Made by a program: the position numbers and the translations under genes. Source: Cyanobium sp. PCC 7001 (GTDB lineage Bacteria > Cyanobacteriota > Cyanobacteriia > PCC-6307 > Cyanobiaceae). Taken from it: a DNA stretch of 64,000 nucleotides. Below the pieces are notes generated by a model. That model had not been told where the DNA came from. It saw only the letters and a program-made list of their open reading frames with translations, and ran no database searches. Positions 8,758 through 16,892 of this stretch are shown here, piece by piece (within the stretch, counting starts at the first letter, position 1; each line of letters begins with the position of its first letter). Location: contig NZ_DS990556.1 of assembly GCF_000155635.1 (NCBI RefSeq), forward strand, positions 985,051-1,049,050, given 5' to 3'.

Positions 8758-10176
8758 TCAGCGGGATTCGCGAAGCGCAGAATCCAGCGTCCGTGTGAAG
8801 GGCTGGAAGATGTAGCGGAGAACACTCCGCTGCGGGCCCTTGATGTCGGCCACCAAAGGCATGCCGACCTGGATCGGGTATTTGCGGTTCTGCACATCCA
8901 CAAACTGACGATCCAGCTGAATGCGCGCCTTGTAGTAATAGCGGCGATCATCGGGATCCTGCACCGTTGAGGCGGCGATCGTCATCACACGGCCAGGCAC
9001 AGAGCCATAGATGCTGGAATCAAAAGGTTGGAGCTTCACATCCACTGCCTGGCCGGGCCGCACGAAGCCGATGTCAGACGAGGGCACGCGCACCTCAACC
9101 AGCCGTTTGGTGCCATTCGGGACCACGGAGAGCACCACGGCACCCGGACCGATGACCGCACCAGGTGCCTTGAAGCGCAGGTCGCTGACAACACCATCGA
9201 CAGGGGCAACGATTTTGGTGCGATCCAACTGGTTGCGCACCTTCTTGATGTTCTCCGCGACAACGGCTTCTTCATTCACCAACTGCGCGATCTGAGAATT
9301 CTGTTCGAGGCGAATTCCAGACTGCAGACTGCGCAGGTTGGCTTCGGCTTCAGCGAGCAACTTGGTGGCTTCATTGCGAGCCCCCACCAACTCGGCAAGT
9401 TTGGTGTTGGCCGCCGCGAGCTGCTGCTCGACATTCAGGAGATTAAGCCTGGAGGCTGCGCCCGTGGCTACCAGATCAGCATACATCTGACGCTGCTCGC
9501 GGTAGAGCTGAATCTCTCTCTGGAAACGGGAAATCTGATTGTTCAGACCTGTGATCTCAGCACGCTTCTGGTCAACTTGAGCCTGGATACGGTCGATTTC
9601 ATCGGTGCGGTTATCAATGCGGCTGTTGAGCAGATTGCGCTGGGCATCGGCCACTTTGCCTGGCTCAGCCACAAAGACACGCTCACCACGGATCGCTGCC
9701 TGCAGCTGCTTCTGCTGAGCCAAGAGATTGTTGAGCTGCTGCTCGGTCGCTTTGTATTCACTCTCCACCAGGTTCGGCCGCAGCTCCAGCATCACCTCAC
9801 CCTTGGTGACCTCCTCGCCGTCAGCCACATCCACCTTGGCCACGATGCCACCTTCGAGGTGCTGCACCACGTTCACCTCGCCTTCAGGAATCACTTCCCC
9901 GGAGGCCTGAACCACCTGAGTGATGGGCGTCAGCGCCGCCCAGGGGAAAAAGATCAGGGCGGCAGCGCCCAGGATGTAGAGACTGAGACGCAGATAGCGG
10001 TTATCGGGCTTCTCCTCCAGCTCCAGCGCCTGGCTGAGACGGTTGCGGCCCACCAGGGTGATGGCATCCGGGCTGTCCATGCCCGGAAGCTTGGAAAGAA
10101 TGCCCCCCGCCGGTGGCAATGCCAGGGCGTCATCAGGAGTGGGGTTGTCAGGACCTTGGGTGGAGAGGGAAGCCAT
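8758..10176 (-). CDS. HlyD-family type I secretion membrane fusion protein
   Basis: A 472-residue periplasmic adaptor linking an inner-membrane ABC transporter to an outer-membrane channel. Visible features are one N-terminal membrane helix (LYILGAAALIFFPWAAL), a lipoyl/biotinyl half (ASGEVIPEGEVNVVQHLEGG and IVAKVDVADGEEVTKGEVML), a long coiled coil (about residues 140-300), the second lipoyl half (KIVAPVDGVVSDLRF) and a C-terminal beta domain (VRVPSSDIGFVRPGQAVDVKL). The length fits the HlyD/LapC group. The start MASLSTQG was preferred to an upstream in-frame start 66 bases earlier, which would put a Pro/Cys-rich stretch before the cytosolic segment. It lies 79 bases after the ABC gene. No TolC-like gene is present in the window. 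Confidence 0.9.
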   Translation of the reverse strand: MASLSTQGPDNPTPDDALALPPAGGILSKLPGMDSPDAITLVGRNRLSQALELEEKPDNRYLRLSLYILGAAALIFFPWAALTPITQVVQASGEVIPEGEVNVVQHLEGGIVAKVDVADGEEVTKGEVMLELRPNLVESEYKATEQQLNNLLAQQKQLQAAIRGERVFVAEPGKVADAQRNLLNSRIDNRTDEIDRIQAQVDQKRAEITGLNNQISRFQREIQLYREQRQMYADLVATGAASRLNLLNVEQQLAAANTKLAELVGARNEATKLLAEAEANLRSLQSGIRLEQNSQIAQLVNEEAVVAENIKKVRNQLDRTKIVAPVDGVVSDLRFKAPGAVIGPGAVVLSVVPNGTKRLVEVRVPSSDIGFVRPGQAVDVKLQPFDSSIYGSVPGRVMTIAASTVQDPDDRRYYYKARIQLDRQFVDVQNRKYPIQVGMPLVADIKGPQRSVLRYIFQPFTRTLDSALRESR

Positions 10177-10254
10177 GGGAGGGAAGCGAAAACCGGTTGG
10201 ACAGGGATGGAGAGGAAGAACTTGCGAACAACGTGGAACCAACAGGCCAGCCTG

Positions 10255-11799
10255 CTAGCTGGCCTTCTGCATGCGGGCACGAAGCTCGTCTGCGGTGCCT
10301 TGGAAGGTGGTGACACCCTTGTCCAGGATGCAGAGGCGATCAGCCTGTTCAAGCAGCATCTTGTTATCGGTGGCAATGATCACGCTGCGCTGTTGTCCAC
10401 TGAACGTGCAGGTGCGCAAGCCCGGCAGCGCGTCGATCACGATCTGGAACTGATCGGGTGACAACCCTTGGGTGAAATCATCGATCAGCAGGATCGGAGT
10501 GTCCTTGATCACGGCCTGAGCCAGGGCAAGCAGCTTCCGCAAACCGCTGGGCAGCTGGTACACCACTTCATCGGTGAGCTCCGTTTCCAGGCCATCCTTG
10601 AGGGTGGAGAGGAATCCGCTCAACCCAAGCTGCTCACACACGCGCTGCACCCCAGGCACCGAGGCATTGGGGTTCATGGCGGTGAGATTCGACCAGATGG
10701 TGCCCGGCAACAACGCCGTATCCGGCATGAGGAACGCCACATTGCGCTGGATCACCTCAGTGCTGAACTGACGGTGATCCTGACCATCGAAGAGCAAGGT
10801 GCCGCTCACCAGTGGATAGAGCTGGTCGATCACCCGCAGGGTGGTGGACTTGCCACAGCCCGGATTGCCAGTGATGGCCAGGATCTGTCCCGGGGAGACG
10901 GACAGGGACACGCGCGTGATGGCCAGCACGCCCTCCGAACCAAGACGACAGGCTCCGGAATCGAGGATCACCGACCCACGCATCCGGGTGGAGGAGAGGG
11001 CCATCCCACCTGCCGTGCGGGATGGCGAGCGGAGCTTCAAGAACTGGTTGAGCTGCGCGTACTGGGTGCGCATCGTGGAATAGCGCAGCAGAGCATTCAT
11101 CAGCTGCTGGAAGGGAGTGAAGACCCGCCAGACAAAGAACATCGAGGCGATCAGGTTGCCCATCGCTGCGGGCCCCTGGTTGCTGGAGAAGGACATCCAG
11201 ACCCCAACGGCCAGCGTGAGCACACCAGCCAGCTGGGCGGCCGTGCTGGTGATGATCTGAAGGCGCCCCACCTGGCGATTGAGCACCAGGGAGCTGCTGG
11301 TGCTCTGAGCGGAGAGGCCCCGCAGCCGCTGCAGCCAGACCCACTCCACATTGGCCAGCTTCACTTCCAGGAAGCGGCTCACCATTTCCTGCTGGGCCTG
11401 GCCGATGCCGATGCCCGTGGCCAGGTTGAGCTCGGCCGCCCCGGTGTAGTAACGGGACAGGAGCCACACCAGCAGACCGCTCAGCACCATCAGGATGAGC
11501 GGCACGATCACGAGCCAGCCGCTGATGAAAGCAATCGCCCCGAGGTAGATCACCACAAAGGGGAAATCGAGGCAAGCCAGGGCCAGTGGCCCCTGCAGAT
11601 AGCCGATCAGGCTGTCGAGGTTGCGCAGACGGTTGTTGAGCCCGGCACGGCCGAGGGTCTCGATCTGGCGGTAGTCGAGCCCGAAGAGCTTCTCCATCAG
11701 ATTCACCCCCACCAGCGCATCCAGCCGCCCGGCCAACTGGGCGAGCTGGGCTGAACGCCACTGCCTCAGCACCCAGTCGAGGGAGAACAGCAGCAGCAC
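10255..11799 (-). CDS. C-terminal half of split type I ABC protein (TMD remainder plus NBD)
   Basis: The first usable start after the stop is a GTG inside what would be membrane helix 2, giving 514 residues, so this is unlikely to be a natural N-terminus. It contains the remaining membrane helices and a nucleotide-binding domain with an intact Walker A (GNPGCGKSTT, about 311-320). The signature region is altered (LPSGLRKLLALAQAV), Walker B is ILLIDDF with Asp where the catalytic Glu is usual, and the H-loop position reads IIATDNK with no His. Even without the stop this ATPase site is non-canonical. It may need pairing with the neighbouring ABC protein, whose own site is degenerate too. Confidence 0.65.
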   Translation of the reverse strand: MLLLFSLDWVLRQWRSAQLAQLAGRLDALVGVNLMEKLFGLDYRQIETLGRAGLNNRLRNLDSLIGYLQGPLALACLDFPFVVIYLGAIAFISGWLVIVPLILMVLSGLLVWLLSRYYTGAAELNLATGIGIGQAQQEMVSRFLEVKLANVEWVWLQRLRGLSAQSTSSSLVLNRQVGRLQIITSTAAQLAGVLTLAVGVWMSFSSNQGPAAMGNLIASMFFVWRVFTPFQQLMNALLRYSTMRTQYAQLNQFLKLRSPSRTAGGMALSSTRMRGSVILDSGACRLGSEGVLAITRVSLSVSPGQILAITGNPGCGKSTTLRVIDQLYPLVSGTLLFDGQDHRQFSTEVIQRNVAFLMPDTALLPGTIWSNLTAMNPNASVPGVQRVCEQLGLSGFLSTLKDGLETELTDEVVYQLPSGLRKLLALAQAVIKDTPILLIDDFTQGLSPDQFQIVIDALPGLRTCTFSGQQRSVIIATDNKMLLEQADRLCILDKGVTTFQGTADELRARMQKAS

Positions 11800-11853
11800 C
11801 CCAAGAAAGATCCAGAAGGTGGAGATGAGGCTGGTGCTGGGAATGGCGATGTT

Positions 11854-12384
11854 TTAGATCGCCCGGATGTAGAAGGGCAGGGTGAGGGCCAGAAGGGCCA
11901 GCGCGAAGCTGAGGCCATAGAGCACGCCGATCCGGTTGCTGAACCGGTAGACGATCTGCTGGAGAAGGGTGGTGCGGTCCTGGGTGCCCCGCTCCTGCAG
12001 AATCACGATCCGCCCGTTCACGGGCAGATCCATCAGGCCGCAGCGTCCGTTGACGTTGCCCGCCACCAGCTCCCCCCTGGAGGTGCGCGAGAGCACGAAG
12101 GGGACGTTGTCCGGGGTCACGTAGAGGGCGGGGAGCAGCTGGGGGCTCACCTGCTCCCAGCTCTCCACCACCTCCATGCGGCTGCTGAAACCAAGCCGCA
12201 GCAACACGTTGCGGGCATCCACCAGATCCAGGTGGCGGGGATCCCTGCCGAGCAGATCGAACAGCTCTTCGGGGCGACCGGTCCACATCATCTGCTGCAG
12301 CAGAAGCCGCAGACAGAAGGCCATCGGCGCTTCGGGGCTGAGGGTGAGATCCCTCAGCAGCATGGAGCTGGATAACGTCGTCAT
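11854..12384 (-). CDS. N-terminal half of split type I ABC protein (C39-like domain plus TM1)
   Basis: A 176-residue product. Residues 1-145 resemble the peptidase-like (C39-like) domain of HlyB-type exporters: DLVDARNVLLRLGF, LLPALYVTPDNVPFVL and DLPVNGRIVILQER. No catalytic Cys-His pair is obvious, as in the non-proteolytic substrate-binding versions. The last 25 residues form the first membrane helix (IGVLYGLSFALALLALTLPF). Alone it would be a tethered recognition domain with no transporter core. Its ATG overlaps the stop of the preceding ABC gene. Confidence 0.7.
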   Translation of the reverse strand: MTTLSSSMLLRDLTLSPEAPMAFCLRLLLQQMMWTGRPEELFDLLGRDPRHLDLVDARNVLLRLGFSSRMEVVESWEQVSPQLLPALYVTPDNVPFVLSRTSRGELVAGNVNGRCGLMDLPVNGRIVILQERGTQDRTTLLQQIVYRFSNRIGVLYGLSFALALLALTLPFYIRAI

Positions 12385-14117
12385 GCGATCACCTCACCGC
12401 CGGCGGCGGTCAGTTCCACTTCCTGGTCACTGAGGGAGGAGAGCACACGCCCGGCGCCGTTGATCAGCACCGTGGTCTTGCCCCGGGTGCGGCGCAGGAT
12501 CCGCTCCAAACCATCAATGAAGTCCTTGCCGTAGGCACAGTCGCTCAGGTCGATCAGCAGCAGCTGGGGTGATCGGGCCAGGGCGGTGATCACGTGGAAG
12601 AGCTGGTGCACATCCTTGGAGAGTCCTGTGGGAACCGAGGTCCCCACGGTGGTGCTGTAGCCGTTGGGCAGGGAGCGGACCTGGGCATCGAGGCCGGAGA
12701 GATACGACCAGAACAGGGCACGCCGCTGGTAGGTGCGGGGCTGGAAGCTGGTGATGTTCTCCAGGAGCGTTCCCTCGAAGAAGTCCCGGGCGGGGTCAAC
12801 GAACTGGATCACCTCCCGCAGGGCCTCACGCTGGTAGTCGGCGATGGGCAGACCGTTCAGCATCAGCTGGTCATCCGGCTCGATCTGGATCAGGGAGAAG
12901 AACAGGTGCCGCACTTCGGCACCGAAGTTCCTGTCGCGGAGCAGGGTCACACTGCCGCCCTGGATCGCCACCAGGGGCTGGCGCGCGAGGCTGATGGTCA
13001 CGGCGCTGCCGCTGGATAGCCGCGGCTGCTCCAGCCCCCCCTCCGGCTCGATCGGCATGGCCATCAGGGCGTCGTACTCATCGCGGGCATGGCTGAGGCG
13101 GCGGTAGCTGCTCCACAGGGCCATGGCCTGCTGCCAGGGGGAGAGGATCTTGCCGCCCAGCAGCAGGGCGGCGGCCAGGGCGCCCACCAACAGGTGGCCG
13201 TGGATCACCAGCACCGCACCCCAGGTGACGATGCCGGCCAGGGTGAACTGGCTCATCAGGCTGCTGAAGGCCTGCTGCTGGCCGCTGAAGCGGGAGTTCA
13301 CCATCCGCTGCCAGGCCAGCTGCTCCTGCCGCTGTTCATTGCCCACCAGGAACTGACGGCCCAGCCCGTTGGACTTGATCAGGTCGATGGCGCCCATCAC
13401 CTTGCTCTGGTAGCCGAGGCGGTCCAGCTCCAGGAGGTCGCGCCGCTTGGAGAACACCTCGAACTGGCGGGCGAAGGCCAGGGCCCGCAGCAGGTAGATC
13501 ACGATCGCCACCACGGCCACCACCCCCACGCTGCCGGCGATCAGGAACAGCACCAGCACGAACAGCAGGGAGAAGACCAGATCGATGGCGGTGGTGACCG
13601 CCTGGAGGGAGCTTTCATCCCGCAGCTGGTTGATGCTGTTGAGACGCTCGGCATGGGCGGCCGGAGACAGGCTCAGGTAGTCCGACAGCCGCATGTGGGA
13701 GAAGTGGATCAACGCCTCCATCCGGCGCTGGTGCTGGAGGCGGGCACCGTCCGAACCGGTGAGGCCCAGGCGCACGGACTTCAGCCAGCCCCCCAGCGCC
13801 ATCAGCAGCAGCACCCCCACCGAGAGCACCACCAGGCTGGACATGGAGCCCGTGGGCAGGATGGAGGTGTAGACAATGTTGATGTAGAGGGGCGAGGCCA
13901 GTTCCAGCAGATTGATCAGCACCGAGGCGATCAGGATCGGCCCCAGCTGGTAGGCACTCCAGTCCACGTCCCGAAGGGACTGGAAAAAGCGGTGGTGCAC
14001 GAGCTCGTCGATCAGATCGAGGCTCGTTGCGAAGGCGGAACGGAGCTTGTGGATGAAGCCCTGGACCAACCCGCCCAGGGAAGCCGCCGTGCCGCCACGT
14101 TCAGGGTTGGTTGTCAC
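12381..14117 (-). CDS. ABC transporter-like protein with degenerate nucleotide-binding domain
   Basis: About 578 residues from a GTG start (MTTNPERGG); an in-frame GTG 84 bases upstream is also possible and neither has a clear ribosome-binding site. The N-terminal half is a six-helix exporter domain (LGPILIASVLINLLELASPL, SLVVLSVGVLLLMALGGWL, VVAVVAIVIYLLRALAF). The C-terminal half has the shape of an ABC ATPase but not its motifs. The Walker A segment reads LVAIQGGSVTLLRDRNF with no GKS/T, the signature reads PTGLSKDVHQLF, Walker B is LLLIDLSDCAYG and the H-loop reads VLINGAG. It should not hydrolyse ATP by itself. It heads the secretion operon and overlaps the next ABC gene by ATGA, so a heterodimer with that protein is the likely arrangement. 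Confidence 0.75.
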   Translation of the reverse strand: MTTNPERGGTAASLGGLVQGFIHKLRSAFATSLDLIDELVHHRFFQSLRDVDWSAYQLGPILIASVLINLLELASPLYINIVYTSILPTGSMSSLVVLSVGVLLLMALGGWLKSVRLGLTGSDGARLQHQRRMEALIHFSHMRLSDYLSLSPAAHAERLNSINQLRDESSLQAVTTAIDLVFSLLFVLVLFLIAGSVGVVAVVAIVIYLLRALAFARQFEVFSKRRDLLELDRLGYQSKVMGAIDLIKSNGLGRQFLVGNEQRQEQLAWQRMVNSRFSGQQQAFSSLMSQFTLAGIVTWGAVLVIHGHLLVGALAAALLLGGKILSPWQQAMALWSSYRRLSHARDEYDALMAMPIEPEGGLEQPRLSSGSAVTISLARQPLVAIQGGSVTLLRDRNFGAEVRHLFFSLIQIEPDDQLMLNGLPIADYQREALREVIQFVDPARDFFEGTLLENITSFQPRTYQRRALFWSYLSGLDAQVRSLPNGYSTTVGTSVPTGLSKDVHQLFHVITALARSPQLLLIDLSDCAYGKDFIDGLERILRRTRGKTTVLINGAGRVLSSLSDQEVELTAAGGEVIA

Positions 14118-14204
14118 GGTTCGCGACAATGGGGAGGAGGTATTCCTGGAACGTAGGCGGGATCCTGGAACCTGCCACCCACTGATCCGCCCTGCGCACA
14201 CATT

Positions 14205-14234
14205 GATAGGAAACGAACCGATAGCAAACGGACC
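14205..14234. repeat. two tandem 15-bp direct repeats in divergent promoter region
   Basis: GATAGGAAACGAACC is followed immediately by GATAGCAAACGGACC (13 of 15 identical). The repeats lie between the divergently transcribed secretion operon and the MshEN-like gene, a position typical of an operator. No regulator is assigned. Confidence 0.6.
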
Positions 14235-14312
14235 GGGGTCGCGGCGTTCGCAAGCCCGGGGTTCACGGCTAGCTTGCTGTCAGGATCACGTCCGGATTCT
14301 CCGGCTGGCTGG

Positions 14313-14984
14313 ATGTTCAGGTTCCGATTGACCTCAGACCAGGTGCGCCTGGAGCTGATCGGCAATGGCCACTCGGCCCGGGTGCCGTTCCAGGTCATCG
14401 GCCCCACCACGGAGGTGGCCTTTCTCGAGGAACTGATCGAGGAGTACTTCGGCGGCATGACCGTGCCCCCGCGGGATCTGTTCGCGTTCCTCCAGCAGGA
14501 CCCCTGGGTGCAGGAGTTCTTCGGCGCGCCTGAGCTGGTGGAAGGGAATCTGGATGGCCACCAGGTCGCCGACGCCACCTTCACCAACCAGAACCTCGGC
14601 AACAAACTCGTTCAGGCCGGCGTGATCGAACTCGACGAGCTCGAGGAACTGCTGGAGCAGTACAGGCCCTTCGCCGAAACCCAGCGCTTCGGCGAGTTCC
14701 TGCGGCTGAATCTCTCGGTGCCGCCGCAGATGATCGACCTGCTGCTCAACCCCAGCCTGTTCGACGCCTCCGGCTTCAACGACAAGCGGCTGGGCGAGCG
14801 CCTGCTGGACATGGGGGCGGTCAGCGAGGCCCAGCTGGAGGAGGCCCTGGCGGCGCAGCGCACAGGCGGAGGGCGGCTTGGCGAGATCCTGGCTGCCAAG
14901 GGGTACATCTCGCCCGGGATGGCCCGGTTCTTCTCCCAGGCCAAGGTGAACGCCAGGGGAGAGATCGACTACGCGATCTCCTGA
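14313..14984 (+). CDS. stand-alone protein with two MshEN/T2SSE_N-like repeats
   Basis: A 223-residue protein. After about 90 unrecognised residues it carries two repeat units resembling the N-terminal MshEN domain of type II secretion and pilus ATPases. The second unit (about 159-210) follows the R-L-G-x2-L-x3-G-x6-L-x3-L-x2-Q pattern closely (RLGERLLDMG to EEALAAQ). A five-residue spacer and a second RLGEILAAKG half come next. The first unit (about 94-146) is more divergent (NLGNKLVQAG, RFGEFLRLN). MshEN domains are known to bind cyclic di-GMP. Here there is no ATPase domain, so a free-standing second-messenger sensor is possible. It is divergent from the type I secretion operon and overlaps the 3' end of folP by 16 bases tail to tail. 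ATG MFRFRLTS was preferred to an upstream start that would crowd the shared promoter region. Confidence 0.65.
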   Translation: MFRFRLTSDQVRLELIGNGHSARVPFQVIGPTTEVAFLEELIEEYFGGMTVPPRDLFAFLQQDPWVQEFFGAPELVEGNLDGHQVADATFTNQNLGNKLVQAGVIELDELEELLEQYRPFAETQRFGEFLRLNLSVPPQMIDLLLNPSLFDASGFNDKRLGERLLDMGAVSEAQLEEALAAQRTGGGRLGEILAAKGYISPGMARFFSQAKVNARGEIDYAIS

Positions 14985-15850
14985 GGGTCTGAGCCGATGG
15001 CCGCCAGCATGCGGGCGATCTGGCTGATCGGAGCCACATCGTGCACCCGCAGCACGGCAGCCCCCTGGCCGATGGCATGGGCGCACACCGCCGCCGTTCC
15101 CCAGATCCGCGCCCGCGGCCGGGGCTGATCCAGCACCGCTCCGATGAAGCGCTTGCGCGACGGGCCCACCAGCAGCGGGAAGCCCTCGGCGCCCAGACGG
15201 TCCAGGTGGCGCAGCAGCGCCAGGTTCTGCTCGGTGGTCTTGGCGAAGCCGAGGCCCGGATCCCACACGATCCGCTCGGCGGCCACTCCGGCCGCCGCGG
15301 CGGCCTCGGTGGCCTGCAGCAACTCCCCGCGCACCTCCTCCACCACATCGCCATACACGGCGCGGGCATCCATGCCGGCGCTGTCGCCTCGGCTGTGCAT
15401 CAGCACGTAGGGGCAGCCGGAGGCCGCCACCAGGCGTGCCATGGCCGGATCGCGGCGGTCGGGGTTGGCGCCGCGCACGTCGTTGATCCAGCTGGCTCCC
15501 GCGGCCAGGGCCGCCTCCGCCACCGCCGGCTGGAAGGTGTCCACCGAGAGGGGCAGCTGGGGCTGGGAGGCCCGCACCGCGGAGAGCACGGGCTGCAGGC
15601 GCCGCCACTCCTGCTCGGGCCCCACCTCCTCGGCCCCGGGGCGGGTGCTCTGGGCGCCCAGGTCGAGCAGGTCGGCACCGGCGGCCACCATGGCGGCGGC
15701 ATGGCGCAGGGCCCGGCGGGGTATGTCGTAGCGGCCGCCGTCGCTGAAGGAATCGGGGGTGAGGTTGAGCACCCCCATCACCAGGGGGCGCCGGCGCCAG
15801 CCCTGCGGCCAGGCCGCTCCGCAGGTGTCAGCACAGGCGTCAGCCCTCAC
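14969..15850 (-). CDS. folP: dihydropteroate synthase
   Basis: A 293-residue enzyme that joins 6-hydroxymethyl-7,8-dihydropterin diphosphate and p-aminobenzoate in folate synthesis. All TIM-barrel signatures are visible: [13 protein letters not shown] near residue 26, [15 protein letters not shown] (Gln where most homologues have Glu), [30 protein letters not shown] and [12 protein letters not shown], ending with [15 protein letters not shown]. The length is usual. The ATG overlaps the tpiA stop by 4 bases, so it is co-transcribed and translationally coupled with tpiA. Confidence 0.95.
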   Translation of the reverse strand: MRADACADTCGAAWPQGWRRRPLVMGVLNLTPDSFSDGGRYDIPRRALRHAAAMVAAGADLLDLGAQSTRPGAEEVGPEQEWRRLQPVLSAVRASQPQLPLSVDTFQPAVAEAALAAGASWINDVRGANPDRRDPAMARLVAASGCPYVLMHSRGDSAGMDARAVYGDVVEEVRGELLQATEAAAAAGVAAERIVWDPGLGFAKTTEQNLALLRHLDRLGAEGFPLLVGPSRKRFIGAVLDQPRPRARIWGTAAVCAHAIGQGAAVLRVHDVAPISQIARMLAAIGSDPQEIA

Positions 15851-16587
15851 ACCGCCGCCGACACCCGGAAGTTGGCGATGCGGGCGAAGCTGTCGGGATC
15901 GAGGGAAGCGCCGCCCACCAGCACGCCGTCGATGTCGCTCTGGGTCATCAGCTCATCGATGGTGGCGGGATTCACCGACCCGCCGTACTGCACCGTCACG
16001 TCGTTGTGGCCCACCCAGCCGCGGATCAGGCCGCAGATGCGGTTGGCTTCGGTGGCGGCGCAGGTCTTGCCGGTGCCGATGGCCCAGATCGGCTCGTAGG
16101 CCACGATCAGCCGGGTGGGATCCACCGATTCCAGCCCCTGCTCGATCTGGCGGAAGATCACGCGCTCGGTCTCGCCGGTCTCGCGCTGATCGAGGCTCTC
16201 CCCCACGCAGAGGATCGGGATCAGGCCATGCTTCTGGGCGGTGCGGGCCCGCAGGTTGATCTGCTCGTCGGACTCGCTGAAGTACTTGCGCGGCTCGCTG
16301 TGGCCCACGATCGCGTGGGTCACGCCGTGCTCCACCAGCATCGGTGCCGACACCATGCCGGTGTAGGCCCCCTGTTCATCCCAGTGCACGTTCTGGGCGG
16401 CGATGGCCACGCCCGTGCCCTCCAGGTGGCGGCTGAGGGTGGGGATGGCGGTGAAGGGCGGGGCGATCAGCACCTGCCGGTCAGACGGCAGGGCGGCGAT
16501 CAGGGGGCGGAAGGCGGCGGCATAGGCCCGCGCTTCGGCGCAGGTCATGTGCATCTTCCAGTTGCCTGCGATGACGGCCTTGGCCAA
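15847..16587 (-). CDS. tpiA: triosephosphate isomerase
   Basis: A 246-residue glycolytic and Calvin-cycle enzyme interconverting dihydroxyacetone phosphate and glyceraldehyde 3-phosphate. It has the substrate Lys in AGNWKMHM, the electrophilic His in [12 protein letters not shown], the catalytic Glu in [13 protein letters not shown], and the phosphate loop VQYGGSVNP and LVGGASL. The start chosen is TTG ([13 protein letters not shown]), preceded by GGGAG at about 7 bases. A further in-frame TTG lies 27 bases upstream, and no ATG is available. It is the first gene of a tpiA-folP pair; the S4 gene upstream is co-directional, ending 46 bases before. Confidence 0.95.
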   Translation of the reverse strand: MAKAVIAGNWKMHMTCAEARAYAAAFRPLIAALPSDRQVLIAPPFTAIPTLSRHLEGTGVAIAAQNVHWDEQGAYTGMVSAPMLVEHGVTHAIVGHSEPRKYFSESDEQINLRARTAQKHGLIPILCVGESLDQRETGETERVIFRQIEQGLESVDPTRLIVAYEPIWAIGTGKTCAATEANRICGLIRGWVGHNDVTVQYGGSVNPATIDELMTQSDIDGVLVGGASLDPDSFARIANFRVSAAV

Positions 16588-16632
16588 CGGTCCACTCCCA
16601 GCGACGTGCTGCAAACGCTAACGGGCCGTCCG

Positions 16633-16827
16633 TCAGCGGCTGGGCGGCCCGGGCATCACCAGCAGCTCACGGCCATCGATGCCCACCGCATCACCGGGAG
16701 CCAGCTGGCGGCCGCGGCGGGTTTCGATCACGCCGTTGACGCGCACGTCGCCCCGCTGGATGCGCAGCTTCGCCTCACCGCCCGTGGCCGCCAGGCCCTG
16801 GAATTTGAGGAACTGATCGAGCTTCAC
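16633..16827 (-). CDS. S4-domain RNA-binding protein (YbcJ/RqcP-like)
   Basis: A 64-residue single S4 domain: KLDQFLKFQGLAATGGEAKL, IQRGDVRVNGVIETRRGRQL and GDAVGIDGRELLV. Small proteins of this type bind structured RNA or the ribosome. The GTG start matches the usual family N-terminus (MKLDQFLKF). An ATG 75 bases upstream would add a Gly/Pro-rich tail and overlap the start of the divergent ABC exporter gene, so it was not used. The precise cellular role is not established from sequence. Confidence 0.8.
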   Translation of the reverse strand: MKLDQFLKFQGLAATGGEAKLRIQRGDVRVNGVIETRRGRQLAPGDAVGIDGRELLVMPGPPSR

Positions 16828-16892
16828 GAACCCAGGCGGCACCGGCCCATCCTGGAACGGGATGCCGCCGCCACGGGCGATAGCGTGCCGGG

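Larger units (their letters stand above)
10255..12384 (-). pseudogene. HlyB/LapB-type ABC transporter interrupted by an in-frame TAA
   Basis: Two open frames on the same strand and in the same frame are separated by a single TAA at 11854-11856. The upstream part ends TLPFYIRAI, then stop, and the frame continues NIAIPSTSLISTFWIFLGV into the downstream part. Read through, the protein would be about 709 residues, the usual size of type I secretion ABC proteins: a C39-like domain, six membrane helices and a nucleotide-binding domain. One base change (TAC or TAT to TAA) explains the break, which falls in the first periplasmic loop. It could be a loss-of-function mutation, a sequencing error or stop-codon readthrough. 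The gene overlaps the upstream ABC gene by 4 bases (ATGA) and lies upstream of hlyD. The two halves are described separately. Confidence 0.8.
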
